Of a DNA stretch of 64,000 nt, positions 1-9,050 are shown piece by piece. The notes beneath the pieces were generated by a model. That model saw only the letters and a list, made by a program, of their open reading frames with translations. It was not told where the DNA came from and did no database searches. Source of the DNA: CBDCIS01 sp965217565 (GTDB taxonomy: Bacteria > Chloroflexota > Dehalococcoidia > Lucifugimonadales > CATOSD01); assembly GCA_965217565.1 (NCBI GenBank), contig CBDCIS010000004.1:248001-312000 (forward strand), written 5' to 3'. Numbering within the stretch: position 1 is the first letter of the stretch; every line of letters begins with the position of its first letter. A program made the position numbers and the translations under genes.

Positions 1-1071
1 GCGGCGACCTTCTCCACCAACCGAATCCTCTCGCCGTCGGTGACCGTGAGCCGTGAGCGGGCGAAGCGTGGCTCAACCAGGGCGGTTGTGGCTAACAGCG
101 GCTGCGCCAACTGTTGCGTAGGCGACCAGGGACGCACGGACGCCGAGGAGATGGCCGCGCTTGCGGCGAACCACGTTGGCGTTAGCGCGGAGGACATGCT
201 GGTTGCCAGCACGGGCATGATCGGCGTGGAACTTCCGATGGCGTTGATTCGGCAGCACGTCGGCAACGTCGAGCTCAGCGCTGACGGCGGTCACGACTTC
301 GCCCGTGCGATAATGACGACCGATTCCCATCCCAAGGACATGGCGATTAGCGTCGAGATCGACGGTCGCAAGGTCACGCTCGGCGGCGCGGCCAAGGGCG
401 TTGGGATGATTCACCCCAACATGGCGACTATGCTATGCTTCATCGCCACCGACGCTCCCGTGGAACAGGGCTTCCTTCAGGCGGCGTTGAGCGAGGCCGT
501 GGGGCTGTCGTTCAACATGATCGACGTTGACGGCGACCAGAGTACCAACGACACGGTGCTGGTTCTGGCCAACGGCGCGGCCGGCGGCCCGACCATAGAG
601 CAAGGCTCCGGCTCCGCGCAGGTGTTCCAAGAGGCGCTCACGTACATCTGCACAGCACTGGCGAAGGAGTTGGCGCGAGACGGCGAAGGCGCACAGCGCC
701 TGATAGAGGTGGCGGTGAGAGGAGCGAAGACCGAAAGTGACGCCCGCATCGCCGCGCGGGAGATAGCGTCCTCCTCGCTGGTTAAGGCCGCGGTGCACGG
801 GCGCGACCCGAACTGGGGCCGCATTATGATGGCGGTTGGCAAGAGCGGCGTTGACTTGGACGAGTCGAACATAGACCTGTTCGTCAACGAGATTCACATA
901 GTGCACCAAGGACTGGCTATCCCCTACTTCAAGGACGCGGTCATCAGCGCGATGAGCGGCTCCGAGGTGAAGTTTGGTGTCGGTTTGGGCGTCGGAGACG
1001 CTAGCGCGACCGCTTGGGGCTGCGACCTGACAGAAGAGTACGTAACCTTCAACTCGGCGTACAGCACGTAG
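1..1071 (+). CDS. argJ: Glutamate N-acetyltransferase / amino-acid acetyltransferase ArgJ (5' partial)
   Basis: Bifunctional ArgJ moves the acetyl group from N-acetylornithine to glutamate in the cyclic arginine pathway. The frame is open from base 1 and begins inside the usual N-terminal region (AATFSTNR resembles family AAVFTTNR), so the start lies outside the window. The autoproteolysis site is visible as HPNMATML, and the nucleophilic Thr codon is at about 427-429. Family motifs VANSGCAN and GRDPNWGRI are also present. argB follows 10 bases after the stop, and argD lies downstream past one membrane-protein gene, so this looks like an arginine operon. Family assignment is firm; whether the enzyme is mono- or bifunctional is not visible. 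Confidence 0.95.
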   Translation, partial: AATFSTNRILSPSVTVSRERAKRGSTRAVVANSGCANCCVGDQGRTDAEEMAALAANHVGVSAEDMLVASTGMIGVELPMALIRQHVGNVELSADGGHDFARAIMTTDSHPKDMAISVEIDGRKVTLGGAAKGVGMIHPNMATMLCFIATDAPVEQGFLQAALSEAVGLSFNMIDVDGDQSTNDTVLVLANGAAGGPTIEQGSGSAQVFQEALTYICTALAKELARDGEGAQRLIEVAVRGAKTESDARIAAREIASSSLVKAAVHGRDPNWGRIMMAVGKSGVDLDESNIDLFVNEIHIVHQGLAIPYFKDAVISAMSGSEVKFGVGLGVGDASATAWGCDLTEEYVTFNSAYST

Positions 1072-1081
1072 GCCGCACGCA

Positions 1082-1981
1082 ATGGAATCTCAGCAAATCC
1101 GGCACGACTCCGATAACTTGGCGCACCTCGCGGGGGCGTCCGCAGCACGGGACATTCAGCCCGGATTCGACGCCCAAAGCAGTCCAAGAGAGGAGCCTCA
1201 TATTCATGGGACGATTGTAGTCAAAATCGGCGGCAGCACGCTGGGCAGCCATGACACCACATTGGAAGACCTGCTGGCCCTTCAGCGAGAGGGGATTAAC
1301 GCGATAGTCGTTCACGGCGGCGGCAAAGTCATAACCGAGTGGATGGAGAAACAGGGGGTGAAGCCCAAGTTCGTGCGGGGGCTTCGCGTCACCGACGCGC
1401 AGAGCCTCGACATCGCCGTGGCCGTGCTCACGGGGCTCATCAACAAGACACTGGTGGCTTCTCTGCTGACGATGGGCGGCAAGGCGATGGGCATAAGCGG
1501 CGCGGACGGCGGGATGCTCAAGGGCATCGTCAAGGACCCCGAGTTGGGGCTCGTTGGAAGCGTTACAGAGGTCAATCCTGAACCCATACGCGCAGCGTTG
1601 GACGCCGGTTACATTCCCGTAATCGCGCCCGTCGCCGTCGATTTCTCCGAGGGGCGCGAACGAGATGGTTCGCTTCTCAACATCAATGCCGACACTGCCG
1701 CCGGGGAGATAGCCGCCTCGCTGGGGGCTGAGCGCCTCGTTTTCCTCACGGACGTCGAGGGAGTGTATGACTCTTCGCGCCGGCTGATTTCAAGGCTAAC
1801 CGAACGCCAGGCCAGGGGGCTCGTGGGTTCGAGCATCGTGGCCGGCGGCATGATTCCCAAGCTGGAGGCGTGCGTTACCTCGCTCAAGACGGGCGGCGTC
1901 GCCCAGATAGTGGACGGCCGGAGCCCCGGCGCATTACGCGACGCCTTGGCAGGCAAGTCGCTTGGCACACAGATAGGTTAG
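1082..1981 (+). CDS. argB: Acetylglutamate kinase ArgB
   Basis: Phosphorylates N-acetylglutamate, the second step of arginine synthesis. The amino-acid kinase fold shows as TIVVKIGGSTL (about residue 43), VVHGGGK, GISGADGGML, NINADTAAGEIA and IVAGGMIPKLEA, all typical of ArgB. The 299-residue length is normal, but the first 40 residues are an unconserved extension. ATG 1082 is the only clear in-frame start before the kinase core, and it has no strong Shine-Dalgarno. It follows argJ by 10 bases and is probably cotranscribed with it. Confidence 0.95.
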   Translation: MESQQIRHDSDNLAHLAGASAARDIQPGFDAQSSPREEPHIHGTIVVKIGGSTLGSHDTTLEDLLALQREGINAIVVHGGGKVITEWMEKQGVKPKFVRGLRVTDAQSLDIAVAVLTGLINKTLVASLLTMGGKAMGISGADGGMLKGIVKDPELGLVGSVTEVNPEPIRAALDAGYIPVIAPVAVDFSEGRERDGSLLNINADTAAGEIAASLGAERLVFLTDVEGVYDSSRRLISRLTERQARGLVGSSIVAGGMIPKLEACVTSLKTGGVAQIVDGRSPGALRDALAGKSLGTQIG

Positions 1982-1990
1982 GCGGACGAT

Positions 1991-4783
1991 ATGGCCTCCA
2001 ACAACGAGAACGAAAACGGCTTCCCCCTGGAGTTTGAAGGGGAGAAAATTTCCCTTCAGATGGGGGGCATCCTCAAGTGGGGCGGCATCATCCTCGGGCT
2101 GGTTCTGCTCTTCGTCCTGCTGTCCCTCGGACGCTCGGTTTACACCGACTGGCTATGGTATGACACCCTCGGCTTCCGCGGCGTTTACACCACGATTCTG
2201 TTCACGAAAATAGGGCTGTTTGCCGCCGGCGCGCTGTTTGTTGGGTTGGTGCTGGGCGTCAGCGTTTACGTGGCTCATCGCTTAGCAGCCGGCCCGGTGG
2301 CGCTGCCGTTGCCGGAAGAGGCGGTGGACCTGCTGAGGCGACTCGTCGTGTGGGGCAGCGTGGTCGTGGTAGTCCTGCTCAGCCTGGTATTCGGGGCGAT
2401 ACTCTCGTCGCACTGGGAACACTTCCTGAGATTCGCCAACGCCGTTCCCTTTGGGGAGTCGGACCCCGTATTCGGCAAAGACCTCTCATTCTATGTCTTC
2501 ACTCTGCCAATCTATGGCTTCGTGGAGGGATGGCTTTTGGGCGTCGGCATAGTGGCCCTCCTGGCTACTATCGCACTCTACTTCGTTAAGTTCGGCCTGC
2601 GAGGCGAGCGATTTACGCTAACGCCGGGTCTGAAGATACACATCTCGATAATCGCGGCCATCATCATGTTCACGATGGCGTTGGGGCACTGGATCGACCG
2701 GTGGGAGTTGCTGCTTTCGGAAGATGGGGCGGTCTTCGGGGCGGCATACGCTGACCTGAACGCCAGAAGACCCGCGCTGCTGATTCTCACCATCATAGCG
2801 GCCGCGAGCGGGATTCTCATGTTGGTCAACATCTGGCTGTCCGGGATGCGCCTGCTCGTGGGAGCCGCCGCGCTCTGGGTCGTGATGACGATAGCGCTGG
2901 GCACGGTGTGGCCCTCGTTGTTGCAGCGATTCACAGTCACACCCAACGAGTTCGTCAGGGAGTCCGAGTACATCGCGCGCAACATAGACTTCACGCGGCA
3001 GGGCTTCGGGCTCGACCGCATCGACGAACAGTTCTACCAGGCGGACAGCAAGGTTACCTCCGAGCTGATTCGCCAGAACCCCTTGACCATCAACAACATT
3101 CGTCTGTGGGACTACCGTCCGCTGACCGACGTTTACAGGCAGATACAGCTCATTCGCCCGTACTACGACTTCATGGGGGTTGACGTGGGCCGATACACGC
3201 TCGGCGGGGCATACCGGCAGGTTTTGCTGGCTGCGCGCGAGGTCGCCCCCAACAAACTGCAGCCGGAGTCGCAGACCTGGCTGAACCAGAAGCTCTTCTA
3301 CACGCACGGCATCGGCATAGCCATGAGCCCGGTTACGGAGTTCACGCCGGAAGGCAGGCCCGAGTTCTTCGCCAAAGACATACCGACAGACGGCGTCATT
3401 CCAATCGGCGACCTTTCCAAGGGTGGCGAGCCCGAGCTAGTTGTCGATAATCCCCGCATCTACTACGGAGAGAACACCAGTAGCTACGTCATCGTCAAGA
3501 CCAACACCGACGAACTGGACTTTCAGACCGAAGAGGGCGACCTGATACGGACCAGCTACTCCGGCGGCGGAGGCGTGCCGCTGAGTTCGTTCGTCAGGCG
3601 GCTGGCTTTCGCGTGGCAGTTCGCGGACGTGAACATCCTGATCAGCGGGGAGATCACGGGCAAGAGCCTCATACAATACCGCAGGCTGGTACAGGAGCGG
3701 ATTTCCTCGGTCGCGCCCTTCCTGAAGCTGGACAAGGACCCCTATATCGTCGCTGCGGACGGAGGGCTTTTCTGGATGCAGGACGCTTACACGGTTTCGG
3801 ACCACTTCCCATATTCCGACCCCACCAACACGGAGGTGGGCGAGAGTATCAACTACCTGCGAAACAGCGTAAAGGTGACGGTGGACGCATTCGAGGGTAC
3901 GGTGCGGCTCTACATCTGGGACTCCACAGACCCGCTCATCGCCACGTACAACAAGATGTTCCCCGCGCTGTTCAACTCGCAGGATGAGATGCCGCCCGCG
4001 CTTGCCGAGCACGTGCGCTATCCACAGGATATGTTCGACCTCCAGGCGCAGAAGTACAACAAGTACCACATGCAGGACCCGCAGAACTTCTACAACAACG
4101 AAGACCTGTGGGCCATCCCTAACGAGAAACTCGGCCAGGGCGACGTTCTTCAACCCGTAGAGTCCTACTACGTTATAATGAAGCTGCCGGGCGAGGAGCG
4201 GGAGGAGTTCGTGTTGCTCCTTCCGTACACTCCCAGCCAACGCCAGAACCTGATTGGCTGGCTTGCGGCCAGGAGCGACAAGGAGAACTACGGCAAGCTG
4301 GTGGCCTTCAATTTCCCGAAGGACCGCCAGATCGACGGCCCCGAGCAGCTAGAGGCCAGAATCGACAACGATCAGGACATTTCCGCATGGTTCACGCTGC
4401 GCTGCTCGGAGGGGTCCGAGTGCATCCGAGGGAACCTGCTCGTGATTCCGATTGGCGAGAGCCTGCTCTATGCCGAGCCGGTTTACATACGCGCCGAGGG
4501 CGTGAGGTTTCCTGAACTGAAGCGCGTGATACTGGCGACGGGCGACAAGGTGGTGATGGAGGACTCGCTTTCGGAGGCGCTGGCGTCGCTGACGGGCTTC
4601 TCGCAGGCGGCGGAACCTGCTCCGACGCGAACCAACGGCCAAGCGCCGGCCGTGACCACCGACCCCGGCACGTTGCAGAGGGAGATAGAGAGCCTCATAT
4701 CGGCGATAGAGGATCTGAAGGATAACCTGTCTGTCATTGAGGATTCCCTTGACAGGCTGAAGGAATTGGCAGGAGGCGAATAG
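1991..4783 (+). CDS. UPF0182 family large membrane protein
   Basis: A 930-residue protein of the UPF0182 (COG1615) family, whose function is unknown. The N-terminal third has about seven hydrophobic segments (from residues 27-47 onward, including GGIILGLVLLFVLLSL), with the family signature YTDWLWYDTLGF just after the first one. A long soluble region follows (residues about 320-860), presumably extracytoplasmic. The C-terminus has a Pro/Thr-rich linker and a predicted coiled coil (IESLISAIEDLKDNLSVIED). It sits 9 bases after argB and 1 base before argD, so it is embedded in the arginine operon. No link to arginine metabolism is evident from the sequence. Confidence 0.9.
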   Translation: MASNNENENGFPLEFEGEKISLQMGGILKWGGIILGLVLLFVLLSLGRSVYTDWLWYDTLGFRGVYTTILFTKIGLFAAGALFVGLVLGVSVYVAHRLAAGPVALPLPEEAVDLLRRLVVWGSVVVVVLLSLVFGAILSSHWEHFLRFANAVPFGESDPVFGKDLSFYVFTLPIYGFVEGWLLGVGIVALLATIALYFVKFGLRGERFTLTPGLKIHISIIAAIIMFTMALGHWIDRWELLLSEDGAVFGAAYADLNARRPALLILTIIAAASGILMLVNIWLSGMRLLVGAAALWVVMTIALGTVWPSLLQRFTVTPNEFVRESEYIARNIDFTRQGFGLDRIDEQFYQADSKVTSELIRQNPLTINNIRLWDYRPLTDVYRQIQLIRPYYDFMGVDVGRYTLGGAYRQVLLAAREVAPNKLQPESQTWLNQKLFYTHGIGIAMSPVTEFTPEGRPEFFAKDIPTDGVIPIGDLSKGGEPELVVDNPRIYYGENTSSYVIVKTNTDELDFQTEEGDLIRTSYSGGGGVPLSSFVRRLAFAWQFADVNILISGEITGKSLIQYRRLVQERISSVAPFLKLDKDPYIVAADGGLFWMQDAYTVSDHFPYSDPTNTEVGESINYLRNSVKVTVDAFEGTVRLYIWDSTDPLIATYNKMFPALFNSQDEMPPALAEHVRYPQDMFDLQAQKYNKYHMQDPQNFYNNEDLWAIPNEKLGQGDVLQPVESYYVIMKLPGEEREEFVLLLPYTPSQRQNLIGWLAARSDKENYGKLVAFNFPKDRQIDGPEQLEARIDNDQDISAWFTLRCSEGSECIRGNLLVIPIGESLLYAEPVYIRAEGVRFPELKRVILATGDKVVMEDSLSEALASLTGFSQAAEPAPTRTNGQAPAVTTDPGTLQREIESLISAIEDLKDNLSVIEDSLDRLKELAGGE

Positions 4784-4784
4784 C

Positions 4785-5984
4785 ATGACCACCGATTGGA
4801 AGGCATTGGAGAGCGAATACTACATGTTCGTGGTCCGGCGGCAGCCGGTCGTCATCGTGCGAGGCGAGGGAACCAGGGTTTGGGACGACGCAGGCAAAGA
4901 GTACCTGGACTTCACGTCGGGATGGGCCGTCAACAACATCGGACACGCAAACCCGGCTGTGGCGGCGGCGATAGCGGAGCAGGCGCAGACGCTTCTACAG
5001 ACTTCCAATCAGTTCTACACCGTGCCGCAGATTCAACTGGCGCAGATACTGGTCGAAAATAGCTGCCTGGACAAGATTTTCATCTGCAATAGCGGGGCCG
5101 AGGCCAACGAGGGCGCGATCAAGCTGGCGCGCAAGTACGGGAAGGCTAACCGCAATGGCGCGTTCGAAATCATCACCGCATTCAATTCGTTTCACGGCAG
5201 GACGATGATGAACGTGGCGGCGACCGGCCAGCCGCACTACCAGGAGATTTTCCAGCCGATACCAATGGGGTTCACGCACGTGGACTACGACGACATCGAC
5301 GCCATCAAGTCGGCGACGACGGACAGGACGGCGGCGGTGATGCTGGAGCCGGTCCAGGGAGAGGGCGGCGTCAACATACCCTCCCCCGGCTACCTGTCGC
5401 AGGTGAGGGAGTGGTGCGACGAGAATGGCCTGCTTCTCATATTCGACGAGGTGCAGACCGGCCTCGGACGGCTGGGCACGCTGTTCGGCTACGAATCGTT
5501 CGACGTGGAGCCGGACATCATGACGCTGGCCAAGGGGCTAGGCGGCGGCGTTCCAATAGGAGCGTTCATGGCCAAGGAGCACGCGATGGCGTTCGTGCCG
5601 GGCGACCACGGCTCCACGTTCGGCGGCAACGTGCTCACTTGCGCGGCGGCGTATGCTTCGACCAAGTACATCCTCGACAACGATGTACCGGGCCACGCGG
5701 CGGAAATGGGCGAGTACCTGGAAGGCGCGCTCAACACCCTGATGAGCAACCACGAGTTCATCAGCGAGGTGAGAGGCATGGGCATGCTCTGGGCGCTGGT
5801 GTTCAGCTCGGACATGTCGCCCGCCGTCGTAGCGGCGTGCAACGACGCCGGTATCCTGCTCAACCCGCTGCGCCCCAACGCGGTTCGGCTGATGCCTCCC
5901 CTCACGGTGACGAAGGCGGAGATAGACGAGGCGATGGAGCGTCTGGAAGCGGGACTGGTGGAGGCGGTCAAGGCACAGGGATAG
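4785..5984 (+). CDS. argD: Acetylornithine aminotransferase (class III PLP aminotransferase)
   Basis: Transfers the amino group between glutamate and N-acetylglutamate semialdehyde. Class III aminotransferase motifs are present: CNSGAEANEGAIKLAR, AFNSFHGRT, LEPVQGEGG and FDEVQTGLGR. The PLP-binding lysine is in TLAKGLGGG (K250). Length (399 residues) is normal. The start ATG lies one base beyond the preceding stop, with a GGAGGC ribosome site inside the end of the UPF0182 gene, which suggests coupled translation. The argJ-argB neighbours support argD over ornithine or GABA aminotransferase, but a broader substrate range cannot be excluded. Confidence 0.9.
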   Translation: MTTDWKALESEYYMFVVRRQPVVIVRGEGTRVWDDAGKEYLDFTSGWAVNNIGHANPAVAAAIAEQAQTLLQTSNQFYTVPQIQLAQILVENSCLDKIFICNSGAEANEGAIKLARKYGKANRNGAFEIITAFNSFHGRTMMNVAATGQPHYQEIFQPIPMGFTHVDYDDIDAIKSATTDRTAAVMLEPVQGEGGVNIPSPGYLSQVREWCDENGLLLIFDEVQTGLGRLGTLFGYESFDVEPDIMTLAKGLGGGVPIGAFMAKEHAMAFVPGDHGSTFGGNVLTCAAAYASTKYILDNDVPGHAAEMGEYLEGALNTLMSNHEFISEVRGMGMLWALVFSSDMSPAVVAACNDAGILLNPLRPNAVRLMPPLTVTKAEIDEAMERLEAGLVEAVKAQG

Positions 5985-6000
5985 GCGTAGTTGGTCAGTG

Positions 6001-6026
6001 CCATTCCGAGCGTAACCGGGGAATCT
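6001..6026. repeat. REP-like intergenic repeat, CATTCCGAGCG family
   Basis: The sequence CCATTCCGAGCGTAACCGG and its GGAATC tail match a repeat seen twice more at 30042-30077 and 30132-30159. It lies between the convergent argD and plsY genes, and the surrounding 100 bases hold no gene. Confidence 0.6.
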
Positions 6027-6088
6027 GCGCGTAGCTATGAAGCAAAACCTGCCTACCCTCGCAAGCCCATATCAAGGGTGAAGAGACT

Positions 6089-6694
6089 TCAGGCGTCTGC
6101 TTGCGTATCGGGGCACTTTCGCAGCCTTTCTATCGCCAGGCTGCGAAGCCCCACCACCGCGCTCAGCGAGACGGCGACCGCGGTGGCAAGCCAGTCCGCG
6201 CCAAATACGATGCCAGCGACTACGAGGGCCACGTAGCCCACCGCCGCGCCGTGCACCGTGTTCCGCAGCAGAGTGACGGAGAGAGCGCCGCAAGCCAACC
6301 CGACGGCTCCGTATAGTGGCGTTAGCGCGAGGCCTGCGCCAACCGCGGTAGCCAGGCCCGCTCCCCCTCTGAATCCCAGGAATACTGGATACCAGTGACC
6401 CACAATCGCCGCTGCTCCCGCTGCTCCCGCCGCCGCGATTGCCGCATCCGGCGCTTCGATTATCCTGGCGAGGGCCACGGGTATGATGCCCTTGAGGGCG
6501 TCGGTAAGGAACACCGCCGCGCCCGCCACGCGGCCTACCGTGCGAAAGGTGTTGGCCGCGCCGGGGTTTCGCGTTCCGATCTCGAACACATTGACGCCGC
6601 GGGCGCGGGCGATGAGGTACGCGGTGGGCACGGAGCCGAGCAGGTAGCCTCCCAGGACAAGGGCTGCGGTTGTTATGAGATGGTCGGTTTCCAC
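6089..6694 (-). CDS. plsY: Glycerol-3-phosphate acyltransferase PlsY
   Basis: Acylates glycerol-3-phosphate from acyl-phosphate at the membrane, the first step of phospholipid synthesis. It has about five hydrophobic segments and the three PlsY motifs: GSVPTAYLIAR near residue 20, GTRNPGAAN near 41, and GHWYPVFLGFRGGAGLAT near 99. In the third motif the usual KGGKG is RGGAG, a noticeable change. The start is GTG 6694, with an AAGGAGG site 9 bases upstream. Length (201 residues) is standard. The gene is monocistronic and convergent with argD. Confidence 0.92.
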   Translation of the reverse strand: METDHLITTAALVLGGYLLGSVPTAYLIARARGVNVFEIGTRNPGAANTFRTVGRVAGAAVFLTDALKGIIPVALARIIEAPDAAIAAAGAAGAAAIVGHWYPVFLGFRGGAGLATAVGAGLALTPLYGAVGLACGALSVTLLRNTVHGAAVGYVALVVAGIVFGADWLATAVAVSLSAVVGLRSLAIERLRKCPDTQADA

Positions 6695-6835
6695 CTGGCG
6701 CGCCTCCTTTGGTTGACTGCGGTGGACCGTTGTATCTTACGCGCGAGAGGGGTTCGGAATCCAGTATTTGGGTGTGGCTGGCAGGGCACCCACAAGCGAT
6801 TGCATCCATGGATTGGCTTCACCACTTGACTTCTG

Positions 6836-6865
6836 TTGACGCCCCTTCCCGTCCACTGCTACACT
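6836..6865 (+). promoter_or_regulatory. Predicted sigma-70-type promoter for hyuA
   Basis: TTGACG (6836-6841) and TACACT (6860-6865) are separated by 18 bases, and the downstream hyuA starts 60 bases later. No other gene lies in this 230-base divergent gap to plsY. Confidence 0.45.
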
Positions 6866-6924
6866 CCCACAGGTTAGCCGCTACCCAATGACAACCGATA
6901 ACTGGTAACTGCCCAGGAGAGTCT

Positions 6925-9033
6925 ATGTCCAATCAACCGAACGAGTTTACCCATGCGCTCAGCGTGGACATCGGCGGCACTTTCACCGACTTCTCGCTGC
7001 TGGAGTTGAGCACTGGGCGCGTGCTGGTCAACAAGGTGCTTACGGATCCGGACAACCCGGAGCGGGCGCTCATCGAGGGCGCGTCGGAGCTGCTGGATGG
7101 CGCAGGCGTCGATTTCGACCGGCTGCGCATGGTGGTGCACAGCACAACGCTGGCGACGAACGCTATCATCGAGCGCAAGGGGGCGAAGACCGCGCTCGTT
7201 ACCACAGAGGGGTTCAGGGACATCCTCCAGATGGGGCGGGAGCAGATTTACGACATGTACGACCTGAAGGCGCAGTACCCTATCCCCTTGGCCCCGCGGA
7301 ATCTGCGACGTGGAGTCACGGAGCGGGTCAGCCGCGAGGGCGAGGTCTTGAGAGGCCTCGACGAGGAGAGCGCGATGGAGGTCGTCGGCGCGCTGGTCGA
7401 TGAGGGCGTTGAGGCCGTGGCGGTCTCGCTGCTGCATGCCTACAAGAACCCGGTCAACGAGCAGGCGCTGAAGGCGGCGATAGAATCACGCTTTCCGGGC
7501 GTGTCGCTTTCACTGTCGTCGGAGGTCGCTCCGGTCGTCAACGAGTACGAGCGCACTTCGACAACGGTGGCGGACTGCTACATCAAACCGGCGGTGTCCC
7601 GCTATCTTGCCGGCGTGCGGGACACCCTCGCCGACGAAGGCTATCGCGGGCAGTTGTTGGTGATGCACTCCGCTGGCGGCGTCATTGGCAGCGACGCGGC
7701 GAGCGAGCGTCCCGTGCGTCTGTTGGAATCCGGCCCAGCGGCGGGCGCGTTGGCTGCCAGCTTCTACGGCGAACTTCTGGGGCAGCCAGACCTCGTTTCC
7801 CTCGACATGGGCGGGACTACCGCGAAGACGTGCGTGATCGAGGGCGGCAAGCCCGCGCTGGCGGGCAGGATAGAGGTGGCGCGAGTGCACCGCTTCAAGA
7901 CGGGCAGCGGGCTGCCAATCGTGATTCCGGTGGTGGAGCTGATAGAGATAGGTTCGGGCGGCGGGAGCATCGCTTGGGTTGACAGCCTGGGTCTGCTCAA
8001 GGTGGGGCCTCAGAGCGCCGGGGCAAGGCCCGGCCCGGCCTGCTACGGCCTGGGCGGCGCGGAGCCCACCGTTACCGACGCGAGCCTGGTTCTCGGCCAC
8101 CTGAACCCCGATTACTTCCTCGGCGGCAGGATGCGGCTCGACGTCGATGCGGCGCGCCGCGCCGTTGGGACGCTGGCAGACTCGCTCGGCATCAGCGAGG
8201 TGGAAGCGGCGTGGGGCATTTACAGCGTCGTCACGGAGAACATGGCGGCGTCGGCGCGGCTTCATATCATCGGGCGCAACAAGGACCCGCGAAACTACAC
8301 CATCATAGCGTTCGGCGGCGCGGGGCCGGCCCACGCCTGCGACGTGGCGCGCATCCTGGGCGCGACGCGGGTGATAGCTCCGCTGGCGGCCGGCGTTACG
8401 TCCGCGTTGGGCTGCCTCACCGCTCCGCTGTCGTTCGAGGATGTTCGCTCGCTGCCTGGGGCGCTGGCAAGCTCGGACTGGGACAGCGTCAACGAGCTAT
8501 ACAGCGAGATGGAGCGGCGCGGGCTGGAACTGCTGGCTGAGGCGGGCATCTCTGAAGGCCAAGTGGAGCTTACGAGGTCGGCGGACATGCGGCTGAGCGG
8601 GCAGATTCACGAGATCAAGGTTCCCATTTCCAACGAGGAGCTGGGGCCGGAGCAGCTAGGGCGGATAGAATCGGACTTCCACGACATCTACCAGGAGCTT
8701 TACAGCCGCAGGAACCTGAACATACCCATAGAGGTTCAGAACTGGCGTCTATTGGCGACCGGGACCCAGCCGGAGGTACGTTTACGGAAGGAAGCGGTCG
8801 CAGACGACGCCAGCCCGGCCGTCGCGCTGAAGGGAGTGCGCGAGGCGTACTTCCGGGAAATCGGATACGTGGACTGCTCTGTCTATGACCGCTACCGGCT
8901 GGCGGCTGGCGCGCGGATTCGTGGCCCGGCCATCATCGAAGAGCAGGAATCCACAGCCGTCGTCGGCCCGCTCGACACGGCATCGGTCGATGAGTGGCTG
9001 AACCTCGTGTTCGAGGTTGGGCAAGCACAATAG
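6925..9033 (+). CDS. hyuA: Hydantoinase/oxoprolinase subunit A (HyuA family)
   Basis: A 702-residue ATP-dependent hydantoinase/5-oxoprolinase/acetone carboxylase-type A subunit, which with HyuB opens cyclic amides such as N-methylhydantoin or 5-oxoproline. The actin-like nucleotide-binding elements are visible: VDIGGTFTDFSLL at residue 15, MVVHSTTLATNAIIERKG, and a second DMGGTTAKTCVIEGG near 294, plus GGSIAWVD and AFGGAGPAHACD. The start ATG has an AGGAGA site. It is followed after 17 bases by hyuB, so the pair forms an operon. The exact substrate cannot be read from sequence. Confidence 0.9.
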   Translation: MSNQPNEFTHALSVDIGGTFTDFSLLELSTGRVLVNKVLTDPDNPERALIEGASELLDGAGVDFDRLRMVVHSTTLATNAIIERKGAKTALVTTEGFRDILQMGREQIYDMYDLKAQYPIPLAPRNLRRGVTERVSREGEVLRGLDEESAMEVVGALVDEGVEAVAVSLLHAYKNPVNEQALKAAIESRFPGVSLSLSSEVAPVVNEYERTSTTVADCYIKPAVSRYLAGVRDTLADEGYRGQLLVMHSAGGVIGSDAASERPVRLLESGPAAGALAASFYGELLGQPDLVSLDMGGTTAKTCVIEGGKPALAGRIEVARVHRFKTGSGLPIVIPVVELIEIGSGGGSIAWVDSLGLLKVGPQSAGARPGPACYGLGGAEPTVTDASLVLGHLNPDYFLGGRMRLDVDAARRAVGTLADSLGISEVEAAWGIYSVVTENMAASARLHIIGRNKDPRNYTIIAFGGAGPAHACDVARILGATRVIAPLAAGVTSALGCLTAPLSFEDVRSLPGALASSDWDSVNELYSEMERRGLELLAEAGISEGQVELTRSADMRLSGQIHEIKVPISNEELGPEQLGRIESDFHDIYQELYSRRNLNIPIEVQNWRLLATGTQPEVRLRKEAVADDASPAVALKGVREAYFREIGYVDCSVYDRYRLAAGARIRGPAIIEEQESTAVVGPLDTASVDEWLNLVFEVGQAQ

Positions 9034-9050
9034 AGAAGGGAGAGCGCGTT

